Positions 63,525 through 64,000 of a stretch of 64,000 nt of DNA are shown piece by piece (position 1 is the stretch's first letter; each line of letters begins with the position of its first letter). The DNA lies in contig DFLU01000010.1 in the NCBI GenBank assembly GCA_002375495.1, positions 424,504 to 488,503 of the forward strand, in the 5' to 3' direction. Below the pieces are notes generated by a model. It did no database searches, was not told the origin of the DNA, and worked only from the letters and a program-made list of their open reading frames with translations. Position numbers and translations under genes: made by a program. Source of the DNA: Flavobacteriaceae bacterium UBA3611. Its GTDB lineage: Bacteria > Bacteroidota > Bacteroidia > Flavobacteriales > Flavobacteriaceae.

Positions 63525-63557
63525 TTTGGGATTAGTGAAACGTAAACTGTACCTTTA
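63525..63557 (+). promoter_or_regulatory. Promoter of the 7TM-HD gene
   Basis: TTTG (63525-63528), 21-nt spacer, TACCTTTA (63550-63557), one mismatch from TAnnTTTG, 17 nt before the ATG. Confidence 0.4.
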
Positions 63558-63574
63558 CTGAACGCAAGCAGTCT

Positions 63575-64000
63575 ATGAAACATTTCTTTTCATTTTTATC
63601 GAGGAACCAAGCAGATATCTATAAGATTTTCTTGTTTGTTCTTTCCACGTTTTTAGTGATTTACCTACTTCCGAAGGGCGGCCAGTTCAAATATAATTTT
63701 CAGAAAGGAAAGCCGTGGCAATATGAAAACCTATACGCTCCTTTTAGCTTTACCATAAAAAAATCGGAACGCGACCTGAGTGAAGAACGGACGAACATTC
63801 GCAATAATGCTGTGCCATATTTCGACTATGCTGAGCGTGCGCTTCCAGAAAGCAAAGAGCGTTTTGAAGAGCTCTTGGCTACTACCTTTGTAGACAGTTT
63901 GTTTCAGGTGAGTCCGAATAGAGTGAAGGATGTTGGGAATCAGTTTTTAGAACAAGTATACCGCTTCGGAGTCATTCAGGAAGTAAGTACTTATAATGAA
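63575..64000 (+). CDS. 7TM-HD phosphohydrolase (PgpH-like), 3' partial
   Basis: ATG at 63575 opens a frame of 142 codons that runs off the window end without a stop. It reads MKHFFSFLSRNQADIYKIFL..., with a membrane helix at about 19-35 (FLFVLSTFLVIYLLPKG). It then has 'KGKPWQYENLYAPFSFTIKKSERDLSEERTNIRNNAVPYFDY', typical of the extracellular 7TMR-HDED domain of PgpH/YqfF-type proteins. Complete members carry seven membrane helices and a cytoplasmic HD domain that hydrolyses cyclic di-AMP. The catalytic part is outside the window, so the activity cannot be checked. Confidence 0.8.
   Translation, partial: MKHFFSFLSRNQADIYKIFLFVLSTFLVIYLLPKGGQFKYNFQKGKPWQYENLYAPFSFTIKKSERDLSEERTNIRNNAVPYFDYAERALPESKERFEELLATTFVDSLFQVSPNRVKDVGNQFLEQVYRFGVIQEVSTYNE

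Overview
The window is chromosomal DNA from a marine-type member of the family Flavobacteriaceae (Bacteroidota). Evidence: type IX secretion (T9SS) cargo proteins with the C-terminal 'YPNP...' sorting domain occur throughout, a porQ-cmk pair is present, promoters fit the Bacteroidota TTTG/TAnnTTTG pattern, most starts lack Shine-Dalgarno sequences, and several families are flavobacterial (DUF3822, DUF6252-like, GIN-domain and choice-of-anchor B proteins). Most of the window is housekeeping core. One AT-rich accessory cassette (about 49.4-53.1 kb) and several repeat-rich intergenic stretches interrupt it.

Layout. 0-4.2 kb: end of a repetitive secreted protein, then a leftward operon of ECF sigma factor, putative anti-sigma factor and two beta-helical envelope proteins. 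4.4-10.4 kb: lon protease, a T9SS cargo, porQ-cmk and a DUF4377/META lipoprotein. 10.5-15.7 kb: rpsA with a long leader, pyrR-pyrB, a small STAS-like protein and RNase Z. 15.7-24.1 kb: a leucine-rich-repeat-like T9SS protein, DUF1761, a GNAT/FemAB-like protein, pdxH, and a polyphosphate operon (SixA-like phosphatase, ppk1, ppx). 24.1-29.8 kb: a heptanucleotide-repeat intergenic region, dnaX-miaE (dnaX carries an A10 slippery tract), rnpB, a STAS-like protein, rsmD and DUF3822. 29.9-36.4 kb: a RecD-like helicase, a KdsB-KdnB fusion for 8-amino-Kdo lipopolysaccharide, an acyltransferase, a choice-of-anchor B protein, yebC and a pterin dehydratase. 36.4-45.7 kb: a heptamer array, an SDR protein, glutaminase, gcvT, the NAD(P)HX repair enzyme, a TlpA lipoprotein, hutH, another T9SS cargo and two more STAS-like paralogues.

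45.8-49.3 kb: an eCIS-core (DUF4157) protein with an uncharacterised C-terminal domain that may be a toxin, a 158-bp tandem duplication of a small membrane-protein gene's 3' end, and a T9SS cargo. 49.4-53.1 kb: the cassette ParB-like protein, D12-class adenine DNA methyltransferase and DUF6236-like protein. It is the best candidate for an undescribed (defence-like) system here. 53.1-64 kb: clpC, gyrA, a TPR protein, an NlpC/P60 peptidase, an LRR-like lipoprotein, a thiolase, and the start of a 7TM-HD phosphohydrolase cut by the window end.

The findings I rate highest are the KdsB-KdnB fusion, the ParB/methylase/DUF6236 cassette, the DUF4157 protein, the A10 tract in dnaX (slippage by one base either way stops translation at once, giving a gamma-sized product), and the period-7 arrays. 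Assignments rest on reading the sequence and on remembered family features; no database search was run.
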